DNA of 64,000 bases, from assembly GCA_019359725.1 (NCBI GenBank), contig JAHHGR010000005.1, forward strand, positions 1-64,000, given 5' to 3'. Shown piece by piece: positions 9,142 through 19,013 of the stretch. This DNA comes from Aphanocapsa lilacina HA4352-LM1. Its GTDB lineage: Bacteria > Cyanobacteriota > Cyanobacteriia > Gloeobacterales > Gloeobacteraceae. The first letter of the stretch is position 1. The number at the start of each line of letters is the position of its first letter. The translations under genes were made by a program, and so were the position numbers. The notes below the pieces were generated by a model. The model saw only the letters and a program-made list of their open reading frames with translations, was not told the DNA's origin and did not search any database.

Positions 9142-9855
9142 TCAGATAAGATACGGCATCCAGGCGCGCAGCGGCTCCGCCGAGCCGTACCAATAGCGCC
9201 CGCCGCGGCCGGAATGATAGACCCCCTCAAGGGTGAGGTTGGTGGCCCCTTCGAGGTGGGCGGCCTCCACCGGGGTGATCCCGTCGCCCCAGCAATCGCC
9301 CCGCCCGATGGTCAGTTCGTAGCTCTGGTAGGTAAAATTCTGCCAAAAAGAACCGCGCTCGCCGTAGACGGCCCTGCCCGCCACGCACACGTAGCGCACC
9401 GCGTCGCCGTAGAAGGCCCCCGGGTAAGTGGTGTTGACAAAGCCCATGTTCTTGACGGTGTATTTTTCTTTGCTCAGGTGGGGTGTACCCAGGGTAATCA
9501 GGCTCGCCACCCGCTCCCGATAGTTCCAGGTGCGCCGCCCGTAGGCTTTATCGCCCAACAGCAGCCGGGCTATCCACCCCCCCGCCGAGTGGCCCACCAG
9601 GTTGACCCGGCCGGCGCCATGGCGCCCCAGCGCCCGGTCGATACTTTCTTTAAGCAATTTCAGCACCGGCGTCATCGGCCGGTCCCCGAGGGTAGGCAGC
9701 CACCCGTACCATTGGATAGGCACCACCGAGGCCGGAAAACCCGCCTTCTCGATGTCGCGGGCGAGTTGGGCGTACTCCCCGGCCGAACCGAAGTAGCCGG
9801 GCAAAATCACAGTCGGGAGATTCGTTTCCATCGCGGGCGTGTTGCTGCTTACCAT
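9142..9855 (-). CDS. alpha/beta-hydrolase, lipase-like
   Basis: The protein has the serine-hydrolase nucleophile elbow GHSAGG (about residue 103), an N-terminal strand with PTVILPGYFGS providing the oxyanion region, and a probable acid/His pair in GDGITPVEAA and GVYHSG. It resembles cyanobacterial and plant PGAP1/lipase-class esterases acting on lipid or acyl esters. No signal peptide is seen. The start is uncertain: ATG at 9855 (MVSSN) or 9831 (METNLP), neither with a strong ribosome site. It is divergent from the small secreted protein beginning near 9958. Confidence 0.8.
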   Translation of the reverse strand: MVSSNTPAMETNLPTVILPGYFGSAGEYAQLARDIEKAGFPASVVPIQWYGWLPTLGDRPMTPVLKLLKESIDRALGRHGAGRVNLVGHSAGGWIARLLLGDKAYGRRTWNYRERVASLITLGTPHLSKEKYTVKNMGFVNTTYPGAFYGDAVRYVCVAGRAVYGERGSFWQNFTYQSYELTIGRGDCWGDGITPVEAAHLEGATNLTLEGVYHSGRGGRYWYGSAEPLRAWMPYLI

Positions 9856-9986
9856 TATGGAACGGCGAAGCGGCCCCGGCTCCTTGATACCTGGAGCACA
9901 AGCCGCTGGCGCTCCATCAGCTACGATATGTTCCAAACGCCCTTCTGGAGTCTACCGATGGTCACACGGCGCGTAGTGATTGGGTC

Positions 9987-10334
9987 TTGGCTGTATCTAC
10001 ACTTTTCGGCGCCCTGCCGGGCCTTACAAGACAAATCCGGCGTGTGACCTTTCAGAAAGGCAGAACTTCTACAGTTATTAAGGGCTTGTTGGATGGAGAA
10101 GTGATCGAATACGTACTCGGCGCTCGACAGGGACAAACGATGTATGCTCACATCAGCTCAAAGTCCAATAATGCAAGGTTGCTCGTTACCGATCCGAGTG
10201 GACAGGATCTGAGCGGAGATGAACCGAGCAACGATTTTGAGGGTGAGCTGCCTGCGTCCGGCGATTATCGCGTATCTATCAACTGGATACGCGACACTCC
10301 CACAAGGTACACTCTGGAACTGACCGTTCGTTGA
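9987..10334 (+). CDS. secreted PliG-like/DNA-breaking-type domain protein, apparent frameshift in signal peptide
   Basis: Residues about 20-115 match the small beta-sandwich pattern VTFQKG...VKG...YVLGARQGQ...F.GELPASGDYRVSINWIR...YTLELTV, typical of periplasmic proteins annotated as g-type lysozyme inhibitor-like (PliG). Such proteins need a signal peptide, but the continuous frame begins only at a TTG. In the frame one base off, an ATG at 9958 reads MVTRRVVIGSW, and joining it to LAVSTLFGALPG by restoring one base near 9987 gives a normal hydrophobic signal. Either the gene is inactivated or a base is missing in the sequence. It stands alone, divergent from the lipase gene. Confidence 0.6.
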   Translation: MAVSTLFGALPGLTRQIRRVTFQKGRTSTVIKGLLDGEVIEYVLGARQGQTMYAHISSKSNNARLLVTDPSGQDLSGDEPSNDFEGELPASGDYRVSINWIRDTPTRYTLELTVR

Positions 10335-10351
10335 TTTTGACACACCTGCCA

Positions 10352-10984
10352 TCACCGCGGCTGGCGGTTCTGGGGAACTTCCCGATAAATCTCATCGAGC
10401 AGGGTGAGCTGTTGGGCGGCTGGCGCCCAGGTGGCGTACATACCGGCTGAGTCTCGGCCTTTTGTAACCACAGAAATGCGGTGCCATCCTGGTTTGAGGC
10501 GGATCTGGCCTTGCAACGGCGAGGTTTTATTTACATATTCTTCTCCGATGATGATGTTGTTGATTCTGAGTACCGTGTGAGCGCCGGAGGAATAACCGGT
10601 AGGACTTTTAGCCACAGAAAAGTTGTAGGTTGCTGTCTTGTCAACAAGAATATAACCTCTGACTTCCTGATAATCTGTAAGCCCGATCTGGACGGTTGTA
10701 AAGGAAGGAACGGCAAACACCTGTTTGGGACTATCCAAACTAGGATCTCGCAATTTTCTGGACCCAGAATTTTGATCTGCAAAAATACTGAGGACCGCAC
10801 CCGGTTCGAACTGCTTGGCAGGCGGGGTGACGATTTGTACGCCTTCTTTGGGAAAAGCAGGCTCCGAAGTTGGGTTTTTCTGAGCGATGCGGTCCCGGTC
10901 GTCGGTGCGCAACCGCTCCGGTTCAAAAGCGATCGTTGTCGCAGGAGCAAAAAACAGCAGTCCAAATAAAATAAAATTGTACAT
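10352..10984 (-). CDS. secreted hypothetical protein
   Basis: The 210-residue product has an N-terminal signal peptide (MYNFILFGLLFFAPATTIA) and so is probably exported. The C-terminal half (about residues 95-200) alternates beta strands ending in LKPGWHRISVVTKGRDS and WAPAAQQLTLLDE, resembling the carbohydrate-associated PA14 fold, though the match is by eye and weak. It is convergent with the preceding small secreted gene, their ends 17 bp apart. Function unknown. Confidence 0.65.
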   Translation of the reverse strand: MYNFILFGLLFFAPATTIAFEPERLRTDDRDRIAQKNPTSEPAFPKEGVQIVTPPAKQFEPGAVLSIFADQNSGSRKLRDPSLDSPKQVFAVPSFTTVQIGLTDYQEVRGYILVDKTATYNFSVAKSPTGYSSGAHTVLRINNIIIGEEYVNKTSPLQGQIRLKPGWHRISVVTKGRDSAGMYATWAPAAQQLTLLDEIYREVPQNRQPR

Positions 10985-11164
10985 TGTCGTAGCGAAACGG
11001 AAGGGCCGCGACCCAGACTACAGTGAGTGATAGTTTACCAAACTTGGCGCAAGAGGCGACAAAATTTGCCTATGCCGAAATCTGGCCCCTGGAAAAGACG
11101 GCCCGCTTCGGGCTGCTGAGGCCCTTGGGGTAAGATCGTGGGTATCCGGAATCTGGTAGACAGT

Positions 11165-14023
11165 ATGGCTTGGTGGAACAAACTCTTCGGCGACCCGCAG
11201 GAACGCAAGGTCAAAAAGTATCAGCCGAGGGTGGCGGAGATCAATGCCCTCGAAAGCGAGATGGCTGCACTGAGCGACGACCTACTGTGCGCCAAGACCA
11301 CCGAGTTTCAAAAGCGCGTCGCCGAACAGCTTCAGGGGGTAGACCTCGACGCGCTTGAGATGCGCGAGCGGCGTCGGCGGATCGACGCGGCCCTCGACGG
11401 GGTGATCAGCGAAGCGTTCGCCGTCGTGCGCGAGGCGGCCAAGCGGGTGATTGGCCTGCGCCACTACGACGTGCAGCTGATTGGCGGTCTGGTGCTCCAC
11501 GAAGGCCAGATTGCCGAGATGAAAACCGGCGAAGGCAAGACGCTGGTGTCAACTTTGCCCGCCTACCTCAACGCGCTCACCGGCCGCGGTGTCCATATTG
11601 TCACCGTCAACGACTACCTTGCCCGCCGCGACTCGGAGTGGATGGGGCAGGTGCACCGCTTTTTGGGGCTCAGCGTCGGACTCATCCAGCAGAGCATGAC
11701 CCCGAGCGAGCGAGCGCAGAACTACGCCGCCGACATCACCTACGGCACCAACTCCGAACTGGGCTTTGACTATCTGCGCGACAACATGGCCACCAACCGC
11801 GGCGAGTTGGTGCAGCGCTCCTTTAACTTCTGCATCATCGACGAAGTCGATTCGATCCTCGTCGATGAGGCGCGCACGCCGCTCATCATCTCGGGGATGG
11901 TGGCCAAGCCCGCAGAAAAGTATATGCGCGCCAACGAAGTGGCGATGGCTCTGGAGCGCACTACCCACTACGAAGTGGACGAGAAGCAGCGCAACGTCAC
12001 CCTCACCGACGAGGGTTTTATCGCCGCCGAGCAGATGCTGGGTACCGAGGACCTGTTTAGCCCCCGCGATCCGTGGGCGCACTTTGTCTTCAACGCCGTC
12101 AAGGCCAAGGAGCTGTTCAACAAGGACGTGCAGTACATTGTCCGCAACGACGAAGTGGTGATCGTCGACGAATTTACCGGCCGCGTCATGCCGGGCAGGC
12201 GCTGGTCGGAGGGGCTGCACCAGGCCGTGGAGGCCAAAGAAATGGTGACCATCCAGAACGAAACCCAGACGATGGCCTCGATCACCTACCAGAACTTTTT
12301 CTTGCTCTACCCGAAACTCGCGGGCATGACCGGTACCGCCGTTACCGAAGAGGCCGAATTCGGCAAGATCTACGGCCTTGAAGTCACCGCCATCCCCACC
12401 AACCGCAAAGTAGTCCGCACGGACATGTCCGACCAGGTCTACAAGACTGAAAACGGCAAGTGGCAGTCGGTGGCCTCTGAAATTGCCGAGATGAACAAGA
12501 TCGGGCGCCCGGTGCTGGTGGGCACCACCTCGGTCGAGAAGTCCGAGGTGCTCTCGGCCCTGCTCAAAGAAAAGGGCATCGCCCACAATCTGCTCAACGC
12601 CAAACCCGAGAACGTCGAGCGCGAATCGGAAATCGTCGCCCAGGCCGGGCGCAAAGGCGGGGTGACGATCGCCACCAACATGGCCGGTCGCGGTACCGAC
12701 ATTTTGCTTGGGGGCAATCCTGAATATATGGCCCGCCTCAAGCTCAAGGAGGCGCTCTTCCCGGCCCTGGTGATCGACGATGAGGATGCCTTCTCGCCGA
12801 TGATGCGTTTGCTCAACAACGGCAACAGCCGCGGCGCCGGTTTTGCGGCGACGAGCAAGAAAAAATCCCTGCCGAAGGCGGAGATTTTCCCTTGTGGATT
12901 GAGCGAGCCTACCAAACAACAACTCAAAGCGGCCGTCGATTATGCCGTCGAGATGCTGGGGGCCGATTCGCAACCGGCTTTGCAGGTGGAAGAATTGATT
13001 GCCGTCGCCTCGGAGAAAGGTCCTACCGACGACCCGGTCATCCAGCGCCTGCGCGAGGTCTACCGCGCCGTTTACAAAGAATATCAGGTCGTCACCGACC
13101 GTGAGCACGACGAAGTCGTCAAACTAGGCGGTCTGCACGTCATCGGCACCGAGCGCCACGAATCGCGCCGGGTGGATAATCAGTTGCGCGGCCGTTCCGG
13201 TCGCCAGGGTGACCCCGGCTCGACGCGCTTTTTCCTCTCGCTGGGCGACAACCTCCTGCGCATCTTTGGCGGCGAGCGGGTGGCGGGCCTGATGGAAGCA
13301 TTTAAAGTCGAAGAAGACATGCCCATCGAATCGGGCCTGCTCACCAAGAGCCTGGAGAACGCCCAGCGCAAAGTGGAGACGTTCTACTACGATCAGCGCA
13401 AGCAGGTCTTCGAGTACGACGAAGTCATGAACAACCAGCGCAAGGCGATCTACGCCGAGCGCCGCCGGGCGCTCGAAGGCCAGGACCTGAGCGCCGTCGT
13501 GCGCGAATACATCGACCAGACCGTCGATGAGATTGTCCGCGCCCACGTCAATGCCGAACGCCCCCCAGAAGAGTGGGATCTGCCCGCCCTTATCCAGGAC
13601 CTGCAGCAACTCATTCCGCTGCTCGAAAACCAGCTCGACGCGGCCAAGTTGGGCGAATTTTCGGCGGTCGAACTGGAGGAAGATCTCAAAAGCCAGGCCC
13701 TGCTCGCCTACGAGACGCGTGAAGAATACATCAACGCCATCCAGCCAGATCTGATGCGCGAAGCTGAGCGGTACTTTATTCTCAACCAGATCGACACCCT
13801 CTGGCGCGAGCACCTGCAGCAGATGGACAGCCTGCGCGAGATGATTGGTCTCAGGGGCTACGGCCAGAAAGACCCGCTCATCGAGTACAAAAACGAGGGC
13901 TATGAGCTGTTTTTGCAGATGCTCGCCGAGGCGCGCCGCAACGTCGTCTTCGCGCTGTACCACTTTCAGCCCCAGTACAACCCGCCTATCGATCCGGATT
14001 ACGTCGATAGCGAGTACGTCTAG
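11165..14023 (+). CDS. secA: protein translocase ATPase SecA
   Basis: SecA drives export of unfolded preproteins through SecYEG. The 952-residue protein contains the Walker A motif [11 protein letters not shown] (about residue 120), the DEAD-type box [15 protein letters not shown], the preprotein-binding domain, the conserved [15 protein letters not shown] segment and [15 protein letters not shown]. About 100 residues inserted between the last two motifs ([10 protein letters not shown] to VVKLGGLH) match the layout seen in cyanobacterial and chloroplast SecA. The C-terminal zinc-binding CxCxSG motif of proteobacterial SecA is absent, also as in that lineage. The ATG at 11165 gives the usual N-terminus ([19 protein letters not shown]); a GTG at 11138 would add nine residues. 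Confidence 0.97.
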   Translation: MAWWNKLFGDPQERKVKKYQPRVAEINALESEMAALSDDLLCAKTTEFQKRVAEQLQGVDLDALEMRERRRRIDAALDGVISEAFAVVREAAKRVIGLRHYDVQLIGGLVLHEGQIAEMKTGEGKTLVSTLPAYLNALTGRGVHIVTVNDYLARRDSEWMGQVHRFLGLSVGLIQQSMTPSERAQNYAADITYGTNSELGFDYLRDNMATNRGELVQRSFNFCIIDEVDSILVDEARTPLIISGMVAKPAEKYMRANEVAMALERTTHYEVDEKQRNVTLTDEGFIAAEQMLGTEDLFSPRDPWAHFVFNAVKAKELFNKDVQYIVRNDEVVIVDEFTGRVMPGRRWSEGLHQAVEAKEMVTIQNETQTMASITYQNFFLLYPKLAGMTGTAVTEEAEFGKIYGLEVTAIPTNRKVVRTDMSDQVYKTENGKWQSVASEIAEMNKIGRPVLVGTTSVEKSEVLSALLKEKGIAHNLLNAKPENVERESEIVAQAGRKGGVTIATNMAGRGTDILLGGNPEYMARLKLKEALFPALVIDDEDAFSPMMRLLNNGNSRGAGFAATSKKKSLPKAEIFPCGLSEPTKQQLKAAVDYAVEMLGADSQPALQVEELIAVASEKGPTDDPVIQRLREVYRAVYKEYQVVTDREHDEVVKLGGLHVIGTERHESRRVDNQLRGRSGRQGDPGSTRFFLSLGDNLLRIFGGERVAGLMEAFKVEEDMPIESGLLTKSLENAQRKVETFYYDQRKQVFEYDEVMNNQRKAIYAERRRALEGQDLSAVVREYIDQTVDEIVRAHVNAERPPEEWDLPALIQDLQQLIPLLENQLDAAKLGEFSAVELEEDLKSQALLAYETREEYINAIQPDLMREAERYFILNQIDTLWREHLQQMDSLREMIGLRGYGQKDPLIEYKNEGYELFLQMLAEARRNVVFALYHFQPQYNPPIDPDYVDSEYV

Positions 14024-14026
14024 GGA

Positions 14027-14305
14027 TTATTCCACCTCGAAGACCTTGACGGTGGCGATCGTGCTGATGTCTACTGAGCGGCGCTCCAGATCCGCTTCGT
14101 AGTGCAAAATCTCGGTGCCGTCGCGGGTCTCAAGGTCGATTGGCATCACAATAAAGTGCTCGTCGGAACCTTTGAGCACCATTTTGAGCTTGCGCTTGAG
14201 GGTGATGGCCGCCTCCAGCACATCGACTTCGCCACAGCGGTCGAGTTCACTGTAGGCCAGTTCGGGCATGCCTTCGATGCGATCGGCGTGCATTTTGTCG
14301 CTCAT
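14027..14305 (-). CDS. conserved hypothetical protein
   Basis: This 92-residue soluble protein is convergent with secA, with three bases between stop codons. It has a pattern of short strands (KMVLKGSDEHFIVMPIDL, EILHYEADLERRSVDI) and no Cys. No family is recognised. GC-rich codon use and the tight packing support a real gene. Confidence 0.55.
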   Translation of the reverse strand: MSDKMHADRIEGMPELAYSELDRCGEVDVLEAAITLKRKLKMVLKGSDEHFIVMPIDLETRDGTEILHYEADLERRSVDISTIATVKVFEVE

Positions 14306-14385
14306 AGCTTATCCTATGGAATGCTGGTGGACGCTTCATTGTAAAAACCCCGTCGCCCGGCTCCTTCCCCCTGAAGGCGCAGAAT

Positions 14386-14658
14386 TCAGGACAGCGGAAA
14401 ATCTTCATCGTCAAGAACAAAATATCCCTCTATCAATTGCACCACCTGCCCCGGTTCGAGCGATTCGAAAACCGAACCGGCCGTGTACTCGGCCTGCTGG
14501 TACTGGGCCAGGGTTGCCAGCGGACCGGCTGCGGCATCAAAGCTCAAGGTGCCGAGCGCATCGCCGGGATTGTTGTAAAGCTCGGCAGCTTTCCAGAATA
14601 GTGCTGTCGTCTGGTCGCGGCCGATGATCTGTAGATCGTCCAGGTCCAGCCTTTGCAT
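14386..14658 (-). CDS. hypothetical protein
   Basis: A 90-residue acidic protein (ends LIEGYFVLDDEDFPLS) without membrane segments. It lies in the same direction as the 14027 gene, 80 bp upstream. No family is recognised; codon use is like that of the neighbours. Confidence 0.5.
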   Translation of the reverse strand: MQRLDLDDLQIIGRDQTTALFWKAAELYNNPGDALGTLSFDAAAGPLATLAQYQQAEYTAGSVFESLEPGQVVQLIEGYFVLDDEDFPLS

Positions 14659-14713
14659 CGGAATTGAGGGGTGTCGTCGGGTCGGCCTCAGTCTAACAGA
14701 GCTGCCTCAGCAA

Positions 14714-15463
14714 TCAACGCCCCGCCGCAAGCGCCTCCTCGGATTCACTCCGCGATTGGGTGGGCGGGCTCGGACAGGTGCGTCTGTCGAAGTCGCACTT
14801 GTAGACGTAGGGCTCCTGCCAGCCCAGGGGAATTTCCAGTAGATCGCGCGCACCGGTGATTCCCTGACCGACAAATAACAGCAGGGCAATACTGTTGAGC
14901 ACGATGTGGGCCTGGCGCCAGCGGCCGGTACGGTCCTGATAGATATTCTGAACAATGACCAGCGAAAAGATCATCAGCAGGGTCGCGGTGATGCCGAGGT
15001 AGAAGTGCGACGCGTACCACATGTCGTCGCGCCGAAAGATGCCGTCCTGAAAGCCGAGTACGAGGATGCCCACCGCCGTGATCCCGGCGAAAACGACCGA
15101 CTGAAGGCGATCGCGCACCCGGTAGAGCAACACGAAGGCCGCCACGGTGAGGGCAAAAGTGGCGAGGATGAAGGTAAAGAGCAGGGGATTGACACTCCAG
15201 AGTTGGTCTGTGAGCACTTTGCCAAACAGCGGCCGACCGATCCCAAGTAGGGCAAGAACCACCACGCCGCCGGCCAGCCAACGGGCGATATTGACATGTT
15301 CTGGACCGCTGGCGGCAGGAATTTTGCTCTTTTCCCCCCTGGCCAGTTGCAACCGGCGCTGGCGCGTCTGCCAGGCAAAGTAGCAGACAACACCCAGCAG
15401 GGGAAAGACGGCAGTCACCGCCAAAATCGGGTGCAGCAGTCGGATCGTATCCGTCCAGTCCAT
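14714..15463 (-). CDS. DUF4079-family membrane protein
   Basis: The 249-residue protein has about six hydrophobic helices (residues about 10-28, 62-77, 90-112, 120-135, 153-170, 185-200), with conserved His residues near the first (RLLHPILAVTAVFP) and fourth (YASHFYLG). This matches cyanobacterial DUF4079 proteins, which resemble cytochrome b561-like membrane bundles. The role is not established. The polar tail (after residue 225) is Ser/Glu-rich. Confidence 0.65.
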   Translation of the reverse strand: MDWTDTIRLLHPILAVTAVFPLLGVVCYFAWQTRQRRLQLARGEKSKIPAASGPEHVNIARWLAGGVVVLALLGIGRPLFGKVLTDQLWSVNPLLFTFILATFALTVAAFVLLYRVRDRLQSVVFAGITAVGILVLGFQDGIFRRDDMWYASHFYLGITATLLMIFSLVIVQNIYQDRTGRWRQAHIVLNSIALLLFVGQGITGARDLLEIPLGWQEPYVYKCDFDRRTCPSPPTQSRSESEEALAAGR

Positions 15464-15566
15464 GACATCGCTCCGTAGCAGTTCGTTTTAGCAGTTCGTT
15501 TAGGGTCTGGATAATCTTTATAACGTACGCTCCGGTTGCCGGTTTGGATGGCAGCAATCGGGGCGT

Positions 15567-16865
15567 TTATTCTTCTTCTTCCTCGGGTTCCGGCAGGGCG
15601 CGCACGGCGATGCGCTGTCCGTCGGGCAATAGTTCCAGCTCGAAGCGGTCGACTTCGATGCGCTCGCCCTCCCTGGGGGCGCGTTCCAGCGCCGCCTCCA
15701 TCAGGCCGCGCAGGGTGAGGGCGCTGTCGCGCGGGAGTTCGTAGTCAAGGACGTTGTTGACCGTGGCGATGCTAGTGCGCGCCAGAAATATCCCCGAGCC
15801 GTCCGCAAGACGCTCGTACTCCGTTTCTTCCTCGGCGTCGTACTCGTCGCGGATTTCGCCCACGATTTCTTCGAGCAAATCTTCGAGGGTGACCACCCCC
15901 GCCGTGCCGCCGTACTCATCTACCACCACCACCAGGTGGGTGCGCTGCAACTGCATCTCCCGCAGCAGACCGCCTGCGAGCTTGCTGTCGGGTACGAACT
16001 GCACCGGTCGGGCGATTTCGCGCACGGTGAGGGTCGCCTCCTGCTCCGGGTTGAGGGCGAGCAGATCCTTGGCGTGCAAGATGCCGATGATCGTGTCGAT
16101 GGTCTCGACATAGACCGGCAGACGGGTGTGGCCCGACTGGGCGGCAATCGAACGCGCCTCCGGGATGCTGGCGTTTGCCGAAATGCTCACCAGTTGCACG
16201 CGCGGCACCATCAGCGTGCGCACCGGCCGGGTGTTGAGCGCCACCGCGCCGTAGATGATGCGCCGCTCCTGCTCGCCCACCGTCCCCGACTCCTCCGCCA
16301 GGTCGATGGTGCTTTTGATCTCAGCGAGGGTGATACCCACCTCCGATGGCAGCTTGTTCTGGCCGCTCAGGCGCACGATCAGATCCGTTACCCCGCTCAG
16401 TGAGCGCACCAGGGGCGAGCTGACCCGAGCCAACCAGTCGATCGGGTAGGCGACGGCGAGGGCCACTTGCTCCGACGACCCCAGGGCGATGCGCTTGGGG
16501 ACAAGCTCGCCCAGAATCAAGCTCAGCAGTGAAACCGCCGCCGTCACCACAAAAAAGGCAAGCTGTTCGCCCCAGGGGCCGACCTGTGGCACCAGCAGTG
16601 CAGCGAGCGGTGCAGACAGTTGTACCGCGGCGGTCGCAGAGGTGAAGAAACTCGCAAAGGTCACCCCCACCTGGATGGTGGCCAAAAAGCGGGTGCTGTC
16701 GTCGCTGAGCTTCTCGACCAGGCGGGCGCGGCGGTTGCCCGCGTCGATGAGCACCTGCAGCCGTGCCCGGTTGATCGACACTAGAGCGATCTCCGCCGCG
16801 GCAAAAAAGGCGTTGACTGCAATGAGTAAAAAGACCAGGCCGAGCTGTACTGCCAGCGAGTCCAT
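15567..16865 (-). CDS. CNNM/CorC-type membrane protein with CBS pair (hemolysin-like TlyC family)
   Basis: Domains in order: a DUF21 membrane domain (about residues 1-190, starting with VFLLIAVNAFFAAAEIALVSINRARLQ split by helices), two CBS domains (about 210-330, including HTRLPVY and RTHLVVVVDEYGGTAGVVTLED), and a C-terminal CorC_HlyC domain (about 345-425). Family members are linked to magnesium or other divalent-cation efflux. The ATG at 16865 is preferred to the TTG one codon upstream. It is followed upstream, same strand, by a double UspA protein with only 69 bp between, so the two may be cotranscribed. Confidence 0.85.
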   Translation of the reverse strand: MDSLAVQLGLVFLLIAVNAFFAAAEIALVSINRARLQVLIDAGNRRARLVEKLSDDSTRFLATIQVGVTFASFFTSATAAVQLSAPLAALLVPQVGPWGEQLAFFVVTAAVSLLSLILGELVPKRIALGSSEQVALAVAYPIDWLARVSSPLVRSLSGVTDLIVRLSGQNKLPSEVGITLAEIKSTIDLAEESGTVGEQERRIIYGAVALNTRPVRTLMVPRVQLVSISANASIPEARSIAAQSGHTRLPVYVETIDTIIGILHAKDLLALNPEQEATLTVREIARPVQFVPDSKLAGGLLREMQLQRTHLVVVVDEYGGTAGVVTLEDLLEEIVGEIRDEYDAEEETEYERLADGSGIFLARTSIATVNNVLDYELPRDSALTLRGLMEAALERAPREGERIEVDRFELELLPDGQRIAVRALPEPEEEEE

Positions 16866-16934
16866 CAAAAGGCAACGAAGTGGGGCCTGTTCTGATCATA
16901 GGCGCTTGCCGCAGCGGTCGCGGCGCGGGTGAAT

Positions 16935-17798
16935 TTACTCGGCGGTCTTTTGCAGCAGCACCGGGCAGTTCGCGTTGGTGCGCACGTAATCGGAGACCGA
17001 GTTGCCCAGCAGCCGGTCGAGATCGGGCAGGTTCTTGGCGATGGTCGGGCGGCGGTCCTGGCAGCCCAGCACCAGCAAGTCGGCGCTGTTTTCTTCGGCC
17101 AGACGGCAAATTTCGGCTCCAGGGCTGCCGACGCCGTAGATCGAACGGCAGGAGACCCCCTGCTGGCGGGCGACCCCGGCGGCGGTGGCCAGCAGCAAGC
17201 TTTCTTCTTCAGGTTGGACAAGCTTGCCCGCTTCGCGCGGATCGAGCGGCCGGGTGCGCACGCGGATGAGCAACAATTCGCCGCCATCCACCTGGCGCAC
17301 CAGCTCGATGGCAGTCTGCAGAGCGTACTTGGAGGCCATCGTGTCGCTAATGGCCACAGCGACGCGGTTGATCCGGTTGGCGTAGTAGCCGTCGCGCAAC
17401 AGCAGCATCGGACAGGAAGCCCGCTGGAAGACGTACTGGCTTACCGAGTTTTTGAGAATCGCCACCAGACTATTGAGACCGCGCGAACCCATGAGTAGCA
17501 GCGAAGCGTCGACTTCCTCGGCCACCAGACAGACCACGTCCTTCGGGTCGCCCGTGCGCAAGATCGTGCGCATTTCGTACTCGGGACCCAGGGCCAGCTC
17601 AGCCACCGTCTTTTCGAGCAGCCGCCGCCCCCGGGCTAGATCGTCGCCGTGCTGCTGGGCGGAGGGGGCGTTTTTGGCCACGTGCAGTGCGGTGATCCGC
17701 GCCCCGCGGCTGCCGGGAAGCTCCAACAGTGCCCTGAGCATCTGCACCGGCACCGGGGACTCTTCGATCGCAAGCAGGATGTTTTTCAGCAGCGGCAT
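16935..17798 (-). CDS. tandem universal stress protein (UspA x2)
   Basis: Two UspA domains are fused: residues about 4-140 (start LLKNILLAIEESP, end GSRGLNSLVAILKNSVSQYV) and about 150-285 (RVAVAISDTMAS ... LGCQDRRPTIAKNL ... LLGNSVSDYV). The glycine-rich ATP-binding pattern G-2x-G-9x-G(S/T) is recognisable in the first domain but altered in the second. The ATG at 17798 fits the family start; in-frame codons up to 17846 encode non-conserved residues. Proteins of this kind respond to stress; the ligand here is unknown. Confidence 0.85.
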   Translation of the reverse strand: MPLLKNILLAIEESPVPVQMLRALLELPGSRGARITALHVAKNAPSAQQHGDDLARGRRLLEKTVAELALGPEYEMRTILRTGDPKDVVCLVAEEVDASLLLMGSRGLNSLVAILKNSVSQYVFQRASCPMLLLRDGYYANRINRVAVAISDTMASKYALQTAIELVRQVDGGELLLIRVRTRPLDPREAGKLVQPEEESLLLATAAGVARQQGVSCRSIYGVGSPGAEICRLAEENSADLLVLGCQDRRPTIAKNLPDLDRLLGNSVSDYVRTNANCPVLLQKTAE

Positions 17799-17909
17799 GG
17801 CGTGCTCTGGGATACACACTGAGCAGTGTAGCAGGCTTGTTTGCACGCGCGAGCGGGAGCCAAAGACATGACACCTTTCCTTGCGAATGCACCGACTCGG
17901 GGGATACCT

Positions 17910-18842
17910 CTAGAGACCCAGGCTCTCCCCAGGCATCAGGCGGCATCCATTGGCGTAGTCCCAGGCCGGTTGCTCCTTGCCGCCGGCCGGCTGCACCTTG
18001 GTGAGTGAGAGTGCGCCGTCCCCCGTCGCGACCTCGAATCCTTTGGATTTGATGATGTGCATAATTGCGGAAGGCTCAAATTGTTTAGAACCATTGCTTG
18101 TCAATTCAGCGGCGAGCAGGCGCAGGCGGCTGCCGCGGTGGAACGTGTGGGTGTACGGATAAAACGCCCGGATCTGGTTGCGGATCTGGCGGGCGGATTG
18201 GCTCCAATCGACGAGGTACTGGCCTTTGTCGATGAGGGGGGCGTAGGAACTGTGGTGGTTGTTCTGGGGCTCGGGGCTGATCCGGTCGAATTCGCGCAGC
18301 GTCTCGAGCAGCAGCGCGGCACCAAGGTGGGCCAGTTGGGCCAGCAGTTGTTCGCCGGTGGCGTCTTCGTCGATGGGCACGGCGATTTTTTTGAGCATCG
18401 GACCGGTGTCGAGGCCCGCCTCCATGAGTATGGTGGTGATGCCGGTCTCGGTTTCGCCATGGTAGATGGCCCACTGCACCGGGGCGGCCCCCCGGTACTT
18501 GGGAAGTAGCGATCCGTGCACATTGATGCAACCGCGCCCGGGCATATCGAGCACGCGCTGCGGCAGGATCTGGCCGTAGGCCGCCACCACAAAAAAGTCG
18601 GCCTGGAGCGCTTCGAGGTGGGCCAGTACCTCAAGGTCTTTGCGCAGCCGCTCGGGTTGAAGCACTGGAATACCCCGGCTCTGGGCAATCGCTTTGATCG
18701 GCGGGGGGGTGAGCTTGTTGCCGCGGCCCTGGGGGCGGTCGGGTTGGCTGACGGCGGCGACCACCTCGATGTCGGGGGCGGCGAGGAGCGCTTCGAGAGT
18801 CGGAACGGCAAATTCGGCGGTGCCGAAGTAGACGACGCGCAT
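17910..18842 (-). CDS. fmt: methionyl-tRNA formyltransferase
   Basis: Fmt formylates initiator Met-tRNA using 10-formyl-tetrahydrofolate. The 310-residue protein begins [17 protein letters not shown], as usual, and carries the catalytic signature [18 protein letters not shown] (Asn and His of the active site just before it) and [10 protein letters not shown]-terminal OB-like domain (about 205-310) binds tRNA. The ATG at 18842 is the family start; the open frame extends to 18947 but the extra residues are not conserved. Divergent from rpsB. The window also holds the initiator tRNA at 58671. Confidence 0.95.
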   Translation of the reverse strand: MRVVYFGTAEFAVPTLEALLAAPDIEVVAAVSQPDRPQGRGNKLTPPPIKAIAQSRGIPVLQPERLRKDLEVLAHLEALQADFFVVAAYGQILPQRVLDMPGRGCINVHGSLLPKYRGAAPVQWAIYHGETETGITTILMEAGLDTGPMLKKIAVPIDEDATGEQLLAQLAHLGAALLLETLREFDRISPEPQNNHHSSYAPLIDKGQYLVDWSQSARQIRNQIRAFYPYTHTFHRGSRLRLLAAELTSNGSKQFEPSAIMHIIKSKGFEVATGDGALSLTKVQPAGGKEQPAWDYANGCRLMPGESLGL

Positions 18843-18944
18843 AAAACGGCCCGGCAGCAACGCTTTCCAGTATCGCCCCGGCGGGAGCCGCCCTGGCGGG
18901 GCGCGGCGCTTATCCGATAGACTGGGTTGGCTAACTACACTGCA

Positions 18945-18975
18945 CACCCTGAAATTCGGGTGCGCCTTCGGGCGT
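18945..18975 (+). promoter_or_regulatory. two hairpins in the rpsB leader
   Basis: CACCC 18945-18949 can pair with GGGTG 18958-18962, and GCGCC 18962-18966 with GGCGT 18971-18975 around a TTCG tetraloop. They share base 18962, so both together would need slight rearrangement. They lie about 40-70 bases before the rpsB start. A ribosomal-protein leader is plausible, but no known S2-leader consensus was matched. Confidence 0.3.
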
Positions 18976-19013
18976 GTCTTCGGGGTGGAAGCTTAACCCG
19001 ATTGGAGAAAAAC

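Noticed and set aside
11549..13108. 519-residue minus-strand frame inside secA
   Set aside because: Shadow of secA; His/Gly/Val-rich composition typical of antisense reading.
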